From the NCBI GenBank assembly GCA_027317055.1, contig DAHVFK010000082.1, positions 1-10,597 of the forward strand: DNA of 10,597 nucleotides. The letters are read 5' to 3'. Positions 1 through 6,528 of this stretch are shown here, one piece after another. The notes beneath the pieces are model-generated. The model was not told the origin of the DNA, made no database searches, and was given only the letters and a program-made list of their open reading frames with translations. Position numbers and translations under genes: made by a program. This stretch comes from Betaproteobacteria bacterium. GTDB lineage: Bacteria > Pseudomonadota > Gammaproteobacteria > Burkholderiales > SG8-39. Numbering within the stretch: position 1 is the stretch's first letter; every line of letters begins with the position of its first letter.

Positions 1-827
1 GCATCCTCGAGCTCCACAATGGCGTCGGAGGCAAGTTGCTCGCCGCGCCATTCATGCCGATGGATGCACCAGGCGTACGGCGCGACACGCGTCGCGATCA
101 GCCGAAGCAAGGTCAGGCCGTCGAAGAGGTAGCGGCGCCACAGCGAAGGCTCCTGCCCGATCCGCCAGAGCCATTCCAGCCCTGCGCGCTGCATCCAGCG
201 CGGCGCGCGCTTGACGCGCCCGGCAATGAAGTTGATGACGGCCCCGAGATAGATGACGACCGTCGCCGACAGGCGCCTGCGGTTGCGCAGGATCCAGGCC
301 TGCCCTTTCCTGGCGCCGAGCGACACGACCACGAAGTCCGCGCCGCTCGCATTGATCCGCTCGATCCTGTCCTCGGAGCTCATCTCCTCGACGCTGCCGA
401 ATCCCGGCGATTCGGCCCCGACGCAGACCAGGCCGCCGGCCTGCGCGTTGAGCCGCCGGCAGGCGGCTTCGCCGATGCCCTCGTCCCCGCCGAAGAAGTA
501 CACGCGCAGCCGGGAACGCGACGCCTCCCGCAGGCGCTCGAACAGTCCCGAGCCGGAAACGCGCTCGCGCAGCGGCACTCCCAGCGCCCTTGCGACCCAC
601 ACCAGCGGCATGCCGTCGGCCACGCACAGGTCGCTCTGGATGACCGAGTCGCGGAACCGGCCGTCGGTAAGGCAGCCGATCAGGAAGTTCGTGTTCGGGG
701 TGCTTACGAAGCAGGGCTCGCGGCGCGCCACGGCATTCTCGATCCGTTGCACGGCGCCTGCCATGTCCACGGCGTCGAGCGGCAGGCCCAGCACGCAATA
801 GACCTCACGCTCGAAGTCGACCGCCAT
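1..827 (-). CDS. WecG/TagA/CpsF-family (GT26) glycosyltransferase, partial
   Basis: This gene is open from ATG 827 to the window edge; 275 codons are visible and the stop lies outside. The family moves a sugar (ManNAc, ManNAcA or Glc in known members) from a nucleotide donor to a polyprenyl-PP-linked acceptor at the membrane. Seen here: STPNTNFL (residues 42-49), the hallmark ADGMPLVW (70-77) whose Asp71 matches the proposed catalytic Asp of TagA, FFGGDEG (111-117), VVSLGARKGQ (167-176), and the C-terminal block RAPRWMQRAGLEWLWR (207-222) followed by EPSLWRRY (226-233). The start is set by AGGAGG six bases upstream (834-839). The first 23 bases overlap the end of the preceding GT2 gene, so the two are probably translated together. 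The visible part already exceeds the usual 240-260 residues, so only a short tail should be missing. Family is clear; donor sugar is unknown. Confidence 0.93.
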   Translation of the reverse strand, partial: MAVDFEREVYCVLGLPLDAVDMAGAVQRIENAVARREPCFVSTPNTNFLIGCLTDGRFRDSVIQSDLCVADGMPLVWVARALGVPLRERVSGSGLFERLREASRSRLRVYFFGGDEGIGEAACRRLNAQAGGLVCVGAESPGFGSVEEMSSEDRIERINASGADFVVVSLGARKGQAWILRNRRRLSATVVIYLGAVINFIAGRVKRAPRWMQRAGLEWLWRIGQEPSLWRRYLFDGLTLLRLIATRVAPYAWCIHRHEWRGEQLASDAIVELED

Positions 828-1725
828 CGCCCGCCTCCTGCTCCAGCTCCCGCAAGGCCCGCTGCTTGCCGACCAGCAGCGCGCGCCGCTGGTACCGCCG
901 CAGGAATCGTCGGAACTCGGGATCGGCGTACCTCGGCTTTGCCTGGATGGCGCTGGCGAGCCACCCCCACAGCATCGCGAGCGCGCCCAGCACGTAGGGC
1001 CTCTGGTTGATCCTGCCGAGCGCGCTGGCCGCCATGTAGAGGAATCCGGTTCCCATGAAATACTGGCCGTATCCGTGGCGCATGCGGCCCGTGTACACGC
1101 TTTGCTGGCTCGACCCCATTGGCCGCAGATGGACGAAGCGCAGCTCCGGCTCGTCCCAGCTGCAGGCGATCCAGCCCAGCATCCTGCAGCGGTGGCAGTC
1201 GATGCCGTCCCACATGACCTCGCGCACGAATCCCCCGCAGGCCTTGAACGTCGACACGCGGTAGAACTTGGTCATGCCCAGCGACGTGTCGTCGCCGTGC
1301 CGCTCGAACTCGAGGCGCCCGTCTCGCTCGATGTACGACTTGCCGCTGCAGGTCGCAATGCGCGGGTCGGCGCGCATCCGCTCCATCAGGATCTCGAAGT
1401 AGCGGGGAGGAAGCCGCAGGTCGAGGTCGAGCTTGCACAGGAACTCGTAGTCGTCCGGGTTCACGGCCGCGTAGCCGGCGTAGAAGGCGTCGATCACACC
1501 CGGCCCCACCAGCCGCCGCCCGCGGTCGCCGCGGGTCACGATCCGGATCCAGTCGTGCCGCCCGGCGTACTCGGCGAGGATGCGCGGCGTCTCGTCGCTC
1601 GAGCCGTCGTCCACGATGACCCATTTCGCTGGACGCACGGACTGGGCGATGACCGTGTCCAGGGTCTGGCGCATGTAAGCGGCCTCGTCCCGGCAGGGAG
1701 AAATCAGCAGGTAGCCGTTTTTCAT
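805..1725 (-). CDS. Family 2 glycosyltransferase (GT-A fold)
   Basis: A 306-residue putative inverting GT2 enzyme, expected to act at the cytoplasmic membrane face on a lipid-linked glycan. Seen: N-terminal nucleotide-binding strand YLLISPCRDEAAYMRQTL (5-22), VIVDDGSSDETPRIL (36-50) with Asp39/Asp40, and the metal-binding DxD as KLDLDLRLP (98-106, Asp100/Asp102). A later acidic stretch, MWDGIDCHRCRMLGW (171-185), sits where GT2 enzymes carry the catalytic-base region. The 250-262 segment is mildly hydrophobic, and the C terminus is Arg-rich (273-293). No Shine-Dalgarno sequence precedes ATG 1725. Its ATG overlaps the TGA of the GT4 gene as ATGA, so translation by coupling is likely. The open frame continues upstream of ATG 1725, but that part is read in the real GT4 frame. 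Substrate cannot be assigned. Confidence 0.92.
   Translation of the reverse strand: MKNGYLLISPCRDEAAYMRQTLDTVIAQSVRPAKWVIVDDGSSDETPRILAEYAGRHDWIRIVTRGDRGRRLVGPGVIDAFYAGYAAVNPDDYEFLCKLDLDLRLPPRYFEILMERMRADPRIATCSGKSYIERDGRLEFERHGDDTSLGMTKFYRVSTFKACGGFVREVMWDGIDCHRCRMLGWIACSWDEPELRFVHLRPMGSSQQSVYTGRMRHGYGQYFMGTGFLYMAASALGRINQRPYVLGALAMLWGWLASAIQAKPRYADPEFRRFLRRYQRRALLVGKQRALRELEQEAGDGGRLRA
834..839 (-). promoter_or_regulatory. Ribosome binding site of the WecG-family gene
   Basis: A perfect AGGAGG on the minus strand lies six bases before ATG 827. It sits inside the last codons of the upstream GT2 gene. It is the strongest Shine-Dalgarno sequence in the operon and decides the start of the WecG-family gene. 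Confidence 0.8.
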
Positions 1726-2969
1726 GGCGAGGAGCGGGGCCGGCAGTGCTCTTCGAACAGCCGGCCGAGCTTTGCCGCCTCGGTATCGACCGAGTGCCTC
1801 TCGAGGACGCGCCCGCGCGCCGCCTGCCCCATCTGCGCCAGCTCCCCGGCCGGCCTGCCCAGGCAGTCCTCCAGCGCCGCCACAAGCTCGTCGACCGATC
1901 CCGCCGGGATCAGCCATCCTTCCTTTCCCGATCTCACCAGTTCGGGGATGCCGGCCACGTATGTCGTCAGCACCGGCCTTCTCAAGGCCATGGCCTCCAT
2001 GAGAACGACAGGCAGGCCCTCGGCGAAGCTGGGCAGCACCAGCGCGCGCGCGGCGAGTATCTCGCTCCGGACCGCGTCGTTGCTGATCCAGCCGGTGATG
2101 CGCACGTGCCGCTCCAGGCCGCGCTCCCCGATCAGCGCCTCGATCTCGGCCCGCAATTCGCCGTCGCCGGCGAGCACCAGCTCGAACGGAACGCGCTTCG
2201 AGAGCAGGCGGGAGGCGGCTTCCACGAGCAGCAGCTGCCCCTTTTGCTCGCACAGCCGTCCGACGCACACCAGCCGCGGTGCCGCTGGCACGGGCTCGGG
2301 AGGCGAATCCCGATCCGATGCGTCCACGCCGCAATGCACGACGCGCACCTTGTGCCAGTGCGCGTGATCGACCCAGCGGTACAGCTGACTGCGGCCGAAC
2401 GAGCTTATCGCCACGACGAACGCCGCGCGACGCACCTTCTCGGCGAGCTTGAGCGAGCGCGGCATGTCGAACTCTTCGGGCCCGTGCACGGTGAAGCTGT
2501 AGCGCGGCCCACCGAGCGCGCACGCAAGCATCGCCACTTCCGCGGAGTTCGTGCCGAAGTGCGCGTGCAGATGCCGCGCGCCGAACGAGCGCAGCCAGGG
2601 GAGCATGCGACAGGCTTCCGCCAGATAGGCCAGGTGGTACGGAAGCGGCCGCTCGGCGCGCCAGCCGACGCGCATCGTCAGGACGAACGCCGCGAGAAAG
2701 CGCCGCGGAGAAACGGCCAGGATCCGCAGGCCGGCCCACAGCAGCGCCAGCGCTCCCTCTTTCAGCACGTAGCGCGTACGCGCCTGCTCCCGCAGGTCGG
2801 CCTCGTCCACGAGGCGCGCATTCCACCCGCGCAACGAGACGCGCAGGACCTCGAATCCGTTGCGCTCCAGCGCCACGATCTCCCGCCGGATGAAGCTGTG
2901 GCTGACCTTGGGATACTCGTTGACGAGATACGCGATTTTCAACGGCATGCGAGCAGGCGTGCTGGACAT
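1722..2969 (-). CDS. Family 4 glycosyltransferase (GT-B fold), colanic-acid/EPS type
   Basis: A 415-residue retaining GT4 enzyme. The N-terminal acceptor domain opens with LKIAYLVNEYPKVSHSFIRRE (10-30), typical of WcaL/AmsK-like exopolysaccharide enzymes, followed by HLHAHFGTNSAEVA (133-146) and FTVHGPEEFD (159-168). The C-terminal donor domain has VCVGRLCEQKG (234-244), LVLAGDGELR (264-273) and the EX7E motif in EGLPVVLME (Glu317, Glu325), the usual GT4 nucleotide-sugar contact. There is no signal peptide or clear membrane span. The gene begins three bases after the stop of the upstream GT2 gene and ends in an ATGA overlap with the next GT2 gene. The start is uncertain: neither ATG 2969 nor ATG 2948 (giving MPLKIAYL) has a good Shine-Dalgarno sequence. 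ATG 2969 is kept for its tight spacing. Linkage and sugar are unknown. Confidence 0.93.
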   Translation of the reverse strand: MSSTPARMPLKIAYLVNEYPKVSHSFIRREIVALERNGFEVLRVSLRGWNARLVDEADLREQARTRYVLKEGALALLWAGLRILAVSPRRFLAAFVLTMRVGWRAERPLPYHLAYLAEACRMLPWLRSFGARHLHAHFGTNSAEVAMLACALGGPRYSFTVHGPEEFDMPRSLKLAEKVRRAAFVVAISSFGRSQLYRWVDHAHWHKVRVVHCGVDASDRDSPPEPVPAAPRLVCVGRLCEQKGQLLLVEAASRLLSKRVPFELVLAGDGELRAEIEALIGERGLERHVRITGWISNDAVRSEILAARALVLPSFAEGLPVVLMEAMALRRPVLTTYVAGIPELVRSGKEGWLIPAGSVDELVAALEDCLGRPAGELAQMGQAARGRVLERHSVDTEAAKLGRLFEEHCRPRSSP

Positions 2970-2972
2970 TGG

Positions 2973-3965
2973 CTACTTGTACTCGATCAGGCGCGATTGC
3001 CTGCCGATCAATCGTTGATAGACAAACTTCAGCTGGCCCAGCATGCCGGGAAACTTTCCGAGCACGAGGAACAATGCGTACAACCGGTTCTCGCGCGGCG
3101 TGCGACGGCCCCGCAAGGTCAATCGCACGATCTGCGCGGGATAGATCGCCAGCAGGCCAAGCGCCCAGGCGCCGAGCCATTGACCGAGTGCAAGGGTCGC
3201 CAGGGGAATTACCAGGCTCCAGATCCACTCGCTGCGCGACTCCCGCACTCCCAGCCGCTCCGGGGGCGCTCCATGCAGGCTCGCGCCTTGCGCCGCAGCA
3301 TAGCCGGCGCGCACCGAGCGCGTCCACCACTGTCCGAACCGTGTCATCGACGCGTCGTGCGTTCCCATGTCGTGCGCCAGGCGCCAGATCTTCCACCCGG
3401 CTTTCCTCAGCCGTGCGCAAAGCTCCGGCTCCTCCCCCGCGATCAGGTCGCTCCTGAAGCCATGCACTGCGTCGATGGACCGGACTCGCATCATGGCGAT
3501 GCCGCCGCAGGACTTCGCCTCGCCGGTCGGCACGCCCCATTCGATATCGCACAAGGTGTTGTAGATCGACAACCCGGGAAATCTCTCGCGCAACCGCCCG
3601 CTGACCGCCGCCACCTCGTCGTGAGCCGCGAGAAAGGCGACGGCCCTTTCCAGCCAGTCGCCGGCGAGCTCGCAATCCGCGTCGACGAATTGCACGTAGT
3701 CGAGCCCGGGCGCGGCCGCGCGCAGCCTCTCGAGCCCCGCATTTCGGGCACGCGCGGCGGTAAAGGGCAGGCGCGGGTCCAGCTCGAGCACCAGCGCGCC
3801 CGCCGCCCTCGCCCGCGCCACGGAACCGTCGCTCGACCCCGAATCGACATACACGACGGGCGCGGCGCTGCCGGCCAGGGAACGCAGGCAGCGGGGCAGT
3901 CTGTCGCCCTCGTTGCGCCCGATGACGACCACGCCGGCGTCGCGCGACGCGCGTCCCTCCGGCAT
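2973..3965 (-). CDS. Family 2 glycosyltransferase with C-terminal hydrophobic segments
   Basis: A 330-residue membrane-associated GT2 enzyme. The catalytic domain begins GVVVIGRNEGDRLPRCLRSL (11-30) and continues with VVYVDSGSSDGSVARA (37-52), LPFTAARARNAGLERL (66-81) and the DxD site FVDADCE (93-99, Asp95/Asp97). CGGIAMM (153-159) and IAGEEPELCARLRKAGW (175-191), with Glu178/Glu179 as the likely acidic pair, follow. Residues about 246-285 and 295-312 are hydrophobic and could anchor it next to a lipid-linked acceptor. Start: an upstream in-frame start at 4067 exists, but it would add 34 low-complexity residues lying inside the SDR gene. ATG 3965 has AGGA at 3973-3976 and sits four bases after the SDR stop, so it is preferred. 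This form is common in exopolysaccharide clusters; its substrate is unknown. Confidence 0.92.
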   Translation of the reverse strand: MPEGRASRDAGVVVIGRNEGDRLPRCLRSLAGSAAPVVYVDSGSSDGSVARARAAGALVLELDPRLPFTAARARNAGLERLRAAAPGLDYVQFVDADCELAGDWLERAVAFLAAHDEVAAVSGRLRERFPGLSIYNTLCDIEWGVPTGEAKSCGGIAMMRVRSIDAVHGFRSDLIAGEEPELCARLRKAGWKIWRLAHDMGTHDASMTRFGQWWTRSVRAGYAAAQGASLHGAPPERLGVRESRSEWIWSLVIPLATLALGQWLGAWALGLLAIYPAQIVRLTLRGRRTPRENRLYALFLVLGKFPGMLGQLKFVYQRLIGRQSRLIEYK

Positions 3966-3969
3966 GGCT

Positions 3970-4932
3970 CTATCCTGCGCCCGCGCCGGCTCCACGGATC
4001 CGCGCATCGTAGTATTCGGCCAGCGCGTCCCAGGCGGAGGACTCGCTCCAGTCCAGGCCCGACCCATCGACGATGTCGGTATTGATGCGCACCCGCGGTT
4101 CCGCGAACTCGGTCTGGCGCCCGAGGCTCACCTCGCAGGCCAGGCCGAGGCGGGCGCGCATCTCCGCCGCCACGCGAAGCGCGAACGCGCCCTGGCTCTC
4201 AGCGTAGCCGCTCGGGTGGAGCCGCGCGGCTTCCCTGGTCGCGGGGATCGACGCGCAGAAGTTCGCATACGCCTTCGCCAGGAGCGAGACGTGGATGTTG
4301 TCGCGCACGTAGGACGGCGTGTTCACCGCCGCGCACTGGCGTGCGAACCAGGTCTTGAGAAGGTAGGCCGTGAAGCGCGCTTCCTCGTAGGGACCGAAGG
4401 GATTCGGGATCACGAACTTCGCCAGCGCGAGCCCGGCGCGCGGGACATGGTAGCGAAAGACCTGCCAGCTGAGGCCCTTGGACAGGCCATAGGGCGAGAA
4501 CGCCGGCAGTCCCTCGGAGCCCGCGCCTTCGTCGTTCTCGAACACCGAGCCGGTGAGGAGCACGCCTGGGCGCGCCCCCTTGGCCTTGAGCGCCTCCAGC
4601 ACCGCCGCCGCGTTGCGCGTATTGTTCCGGAGCGCGGAGACGACGTCGAAGTCCGGGCTGCGGTAGTCGGTGACGTCGGCGCCGTGGTGGCAGAAGAGGT
4701 CCCAGCGCTCCGAGCTTGCCAGATCGACAAACGCCGGGTCGCCGAAGCTGCAGCCGAAAACGCCGCGGCAGTGCTCGAGCGCCAGGCCCACGCGCTGCCT
4801 GCGGGGTTCGTCCGCGTAGGCGTGCGCGTTCGCCTGGCGGAAGGTCGCGACGACCTCGTGGCCCGCCCGCGCGAGCTCGCGCACGAACCAGTAGCCGGTG
4901 AAGGAGCTCGCGCCGGTGAACAGGATCTTCAT
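3970..4932 (-). CDS. Extended SDR: NAD(P)-dependent epimerase/dehydratase/reductase (second of two)
   Basis: A 320-residue extended short-chain dehydrogenase. The nucleotide-binding loop is GASSFTG (7-13), a variant of GxxGxxG whose middle Gly is Phe; ILFTGASSF is the first beta strand and turn. The catalytic set is Ser129 in LLTGSVFEND (126-135) with Tyr148 and Lys152 in SPYGLSKG (146-153). FVIPNPFGPYEEARF (173-187) is the usual post-catalytic substrate block. Its position after the RmlC-like epimerase suggests a final 4-keto reduction that gives the finished NDP-sugar, by analogy with RmlD; that is inference, and C-4 epimerisation or reduction at another carbon are possible. ATG 4932 overlaps the upstream TGA as ATGA. 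The C terminus ends in a low-complexity Gly-Ala tail (314-320). Confidence 0.9.
   Translation of the reverse strand: MKILFTGASSFTGYWFVRELARAGHEVVATFRQANAHAYADEPRRQRVGLALEHCRGVFGCSFGDPAFVDLASSERWDLFCHHGADVTDYRSPDFDVVSALRNNTRNAAAVLEALKAKGARPGVLLTGSVFENDEGAGSEGLPAFSPYGLSKGLSWQVFRYHVPRAGLALAKFVIPNPFGPYEEARFTAYLLKTWFARQCAAVNTPSYVRDNIHVSLLAKAYANFCASIPATREAARLHPSGYAESQGAFALRVAAEMRARLGLACEVSLGRQTEFAEPRVRINTDIVDGSGLDWSESSAWDALAEYYDARIRGAGAGAG
3973..3976 (-). promoter_or_regulatory. Ribosome binding site that sets the GT2 start at 3965
   Basis: AGGA on the minus strand, immediately upstream of the TAG stop of the SDR gene and seven bases before ATG 3965. It favours ATG 3965 over the longer start at 4067, which has no comparable site. 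Confidence 0.6.
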
Positions 4933-5477
4933 TTGCCGAGATGCCAGGCCGGATCGAAGTCCTTCTGCTTGCCGTCCTTGTCCGAGATCACCGCCGGCTG
5001 CGCGGGCCAGGCGATCGCGAAGCGCGGGTCGTTCCAGCGGATGCAGCGCTCCTGCGCCGGGGCGTAGAACTCGTCCACGAAGTAGAACGCCTCGGTGTCC
5101 GGCTCGAGCGTGATGAAACCGTGCGCGAAGCCCTTTGGCACGTACATCATGGCGCGGTTCTCGGCCGACAGCTCCGCGCCGTAGCTCCTGCCGAAGCTGG
5201 GCGATCCCTCCCTCAGGTCGAGGATCACGTCGTACAGGGCGCCCCGGATGCAGCGCACGAGCTTGGTCTCGGCCTTCGGCGCGAGCTGGTAGTGCATGCC
5301 GCGCAGCGTCCCCCTTTCCCGGCTGAGCGAATTGTTCACCTGCACGAAGCGCGGCGCAAGCCCGTGCGCAGCGAACTCGTTCTCGCAGAACGCGCGGGCG
5401 AAGAACCCGCGCTCGTCGCTGCGCTTTTCCAGCTCGATGAGATAGGCTCCCGCGATCGGGGTCCGGGTGAAGATCAC
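4929..5477 (-). CDS. rfbC: dTDP-4-dehydrorhamnose 3,5-epimerase-like protein (RmlC/RfbC family)
   Basis: A 182-residue cupin, the normal RmlC length. The family epimerises C-3 and/or C-5 of NDP-4-keto-6-deoxyhexoses in the cytoplasm. Seen: DERGFFARAFCENEF (21-35), VQVNNSLSRERGTLRGMHYQ (45-64) with the catalytic-base His62, LVRCIRGALYDVILDLREGS (73-92), VPKGFAHGF (113-121), the catalytic-acid position Tyr132 in AFYFVDEFYAP (130-140), and ISDKD (164-168). It starts with GTG (5475-5477), 12 bases after the upstream TAG. Because the only nucleotidyltransferase here is a cytidylyltransferase, the real substrate is probably CDP-linked and not dTDP-linked, and the symbol refers to family only. Some relatives epimerise only C-3 or only C-5, which sequence alone does not resolve. 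Confidence 0.95.
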   Translation of the reverse strand: MIFTRTPIAGAYLIELEKRSDERGFFARAFCENEFAAHGLAPRFVQVNNSLSRERGTLRGMHYQLAPKAETKLVRCIRGALYDVILDLREGSPSFGRSYGAELSAENRAMMYVPKGFAHGFITLEPDTEAFYFVDEFYAPAQERCIRWNDPRFAIAWPAQPAVISDKDGKQKDFDPAWHLGK

Positions 5478-5486
5478 GCGGCGGCG

Positions 5487-5492
5487 CTCCTA
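5487..5492 (-). promoter_or_regulatory. Ribosome binding site fused to the upstream stop codon (TAGGAG)
   Basis: The TAG stop of the upstream SDR gene is itself the start of TAGGAG, giving an AGGAG Shine-Dalgarno nine bases before the GTG start of the RmlC-like gene. It supports the GTG start and indicates termination-reinitiation between the two genes. Confidence 0.7.
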
Positions 5493-6494
5493 TGCGGCCC
5501 GCAGGAGATCGTAGCGTTTCTTGAGCATCCTTAGCCGCACGAACTGATCCCCCTCGAAATGGGTCCTGGAGAAGCCGTGCTCGAGCATCTTGCGGTGAAG
5601 CTCCTCCATGCCCTTGGTCAGGTCGTACTCGAGCCTGAAGTCGGGCAGCAGCGTGTTGAGCAGGTCGAACTTGACGCGGTAGTTGCGCGGATCGGCTCCG
5701 ACTTCGCCCGTGTAGACCACCTTGGCTTGGGGGATCAGCCGCTGCACGCGGTCGCCGACGTCTTTCACCTGGTAGTTCTCGGCGTTGGCGCCGATGTTGA
5801 TCGCGCGGTTGTGCACCACGTCCCTGGGGGCCTTGGCGAGCGCGACGAAGGCGTGGGCGATGTCGCGGCAGTGGATCAGCGGCCGCCACGGCGTGCCGTC
5901 GCTCTGGATGCGGATCTCGCCGTAGGCGAGCGCCGAGCCGAGCAGGTTGTTGACCACCAGGTCGATGCGCAGCATCGGCGAGTGGCCGTAGGCGGTGGCG
6001 TTGCGCAGAAAGACGGGCGAAAACCGGGCGTCCGCCATGGCCGAGATTGCGTGCTCGGACTCGATCTTGGAGTGCGCGTACGCCGTCAGGGGATTGAACG
6101 GCGCGCTCTCGTCCAGGTCCAGGGTCTTGCCGGCGCCGTAGATCGAGCAGCTGCCGGCGAACAGGTAGCGCGGCACGCCGGCCTCCTTGGCCACCGACGC
6201 GAGGCGGATCGAGGCGTCGCGGTTGACCGCGTAGGTGGTGGCCGCGTCCACCGCGCCCATCGGGTCGTTCGACATTGCGGCCAGGTGCATCACGCAGTCG
6301 TGACCCTCCAGGTCGCGGGCGACGATACCGCGGGTGTCCTTGACGAGCTCCTTGTCGGCCGCGGGCACGGGCTCCCACTCGCAGCCCTCGAACAGGCGCA
6401 GGTCGCAGCCGGTGACCTGGTGGCCTTCGCGCTTCAGGAGCTCGACCAGGTGGGCGCCGATGTAGCCGCGATGGCCGGTGACGAAAACTTTCAT
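5490..6494 (-). CDS. Extended SDR: NAD-dependent epimerase/dehydratase (first of two)
   Basis: A 334-residue extended SDR. The Rossmann loop is GHRGYIG (7-13, GxxGxxG), with Asp31 at the end of the second strand as expected for NAD preference. HLAAMSNDP (70-78) follows. The active site is FAGSCSIYG (112-120) with Tyr139 and Lys143 in YAHSK. RNATAYG (164-170), QSDGTPWRPLIHCRDIAHAF (197-216) and INIGANAENYQVKDV (232-246) are typical of nucleotide-sugar SDRs. It lacks the Asp-Glu (RmlB) or Asp-Lys (RfbG-type) pair next to the catalytic Ser/Thr of 4,6-dehydratases, so I do not call it a dehydratase. ATG 6494 is set by AAGGA at 6501-6505, six bases upstream. It lies 34 bases after the cytidylyltransferase and probably acts on its CDP-glucose product or a later intermediate. 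The exact reaction is unknown. Confidence 0.92.
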   Translation of the reverse strand: MKVFVTGHRGYIGAHLVELLKREGHQVTGCDLRLFEGCEWEPVPAADKELVKDTRGIVARDLEGHDCVMHLAAMSNDPMGAVDAATTYAVNRDASIRLASVAKEAGVPRYLFAGSCSIYGAGKTLDLDESAPFNPLTAYAHSKIESEHAISAMADARFSPVFLRNATAYGHSPMLRIDLVVNNLLGSALAYGEIRIQSDGTPWRPLIHCRDIAHAFVALAKAPRDVVHNRAINIGANAENYQVKDVGDRVQRLIPQAKVVYTGEVGADPRNYRVKFDLLNTLLPDFRLEYDLTKGMEELHRKMLEHGFSRTHFEGDQFVRLRMLKKRYDLLRAA

Positions 6495-6528
6495 GACGAT
6501 TCCTTGATTGGATTGCGAAAACCTGCGA

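Noticed and set aside
52..798. Minus-strand 248-codon frame at the left edge
   Set aside because: It is a shadow of the WecG-family gene, which has all family motifs in another frame and a good ribosome binding site.
1726..3675. Minus-strand frame extending upstream of the GT2 start at 1725
   Set aside because: It is the same frame continued through the GT4 gene and part of the next GT2 gene. The sequence is low-complexity Arg/Ala/Gly, while the GT4 and GT2 motifs are in other frames.
1746..4085. Plus-strand open frame of 779 codons
   Set aside because: It lies antisense to the GT4, GT2 and SDR genes, is rich in Arg/Gln/His/Pro/Ala with no domain, and is an artefact of high GC third positions on the other strand.
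4933..6378. Minus-strand frame extending upstream of the SDR start at 4932
   Set aside because: It overlaps the well-supported RmlC-like and first SDR genes out of frame and has no motif. The SDR Rossmann motif begins immediately after ATG 4932.
5490..6494. Calling the first SDR CDP-glucose 4,6-dehydratase (rfbG) because it follows rfbF
   Set aside because: The active site lacks the Asp-Lys or Asp-Glu signature, and the overall N terminus and motif spacing do not look like RfbG.
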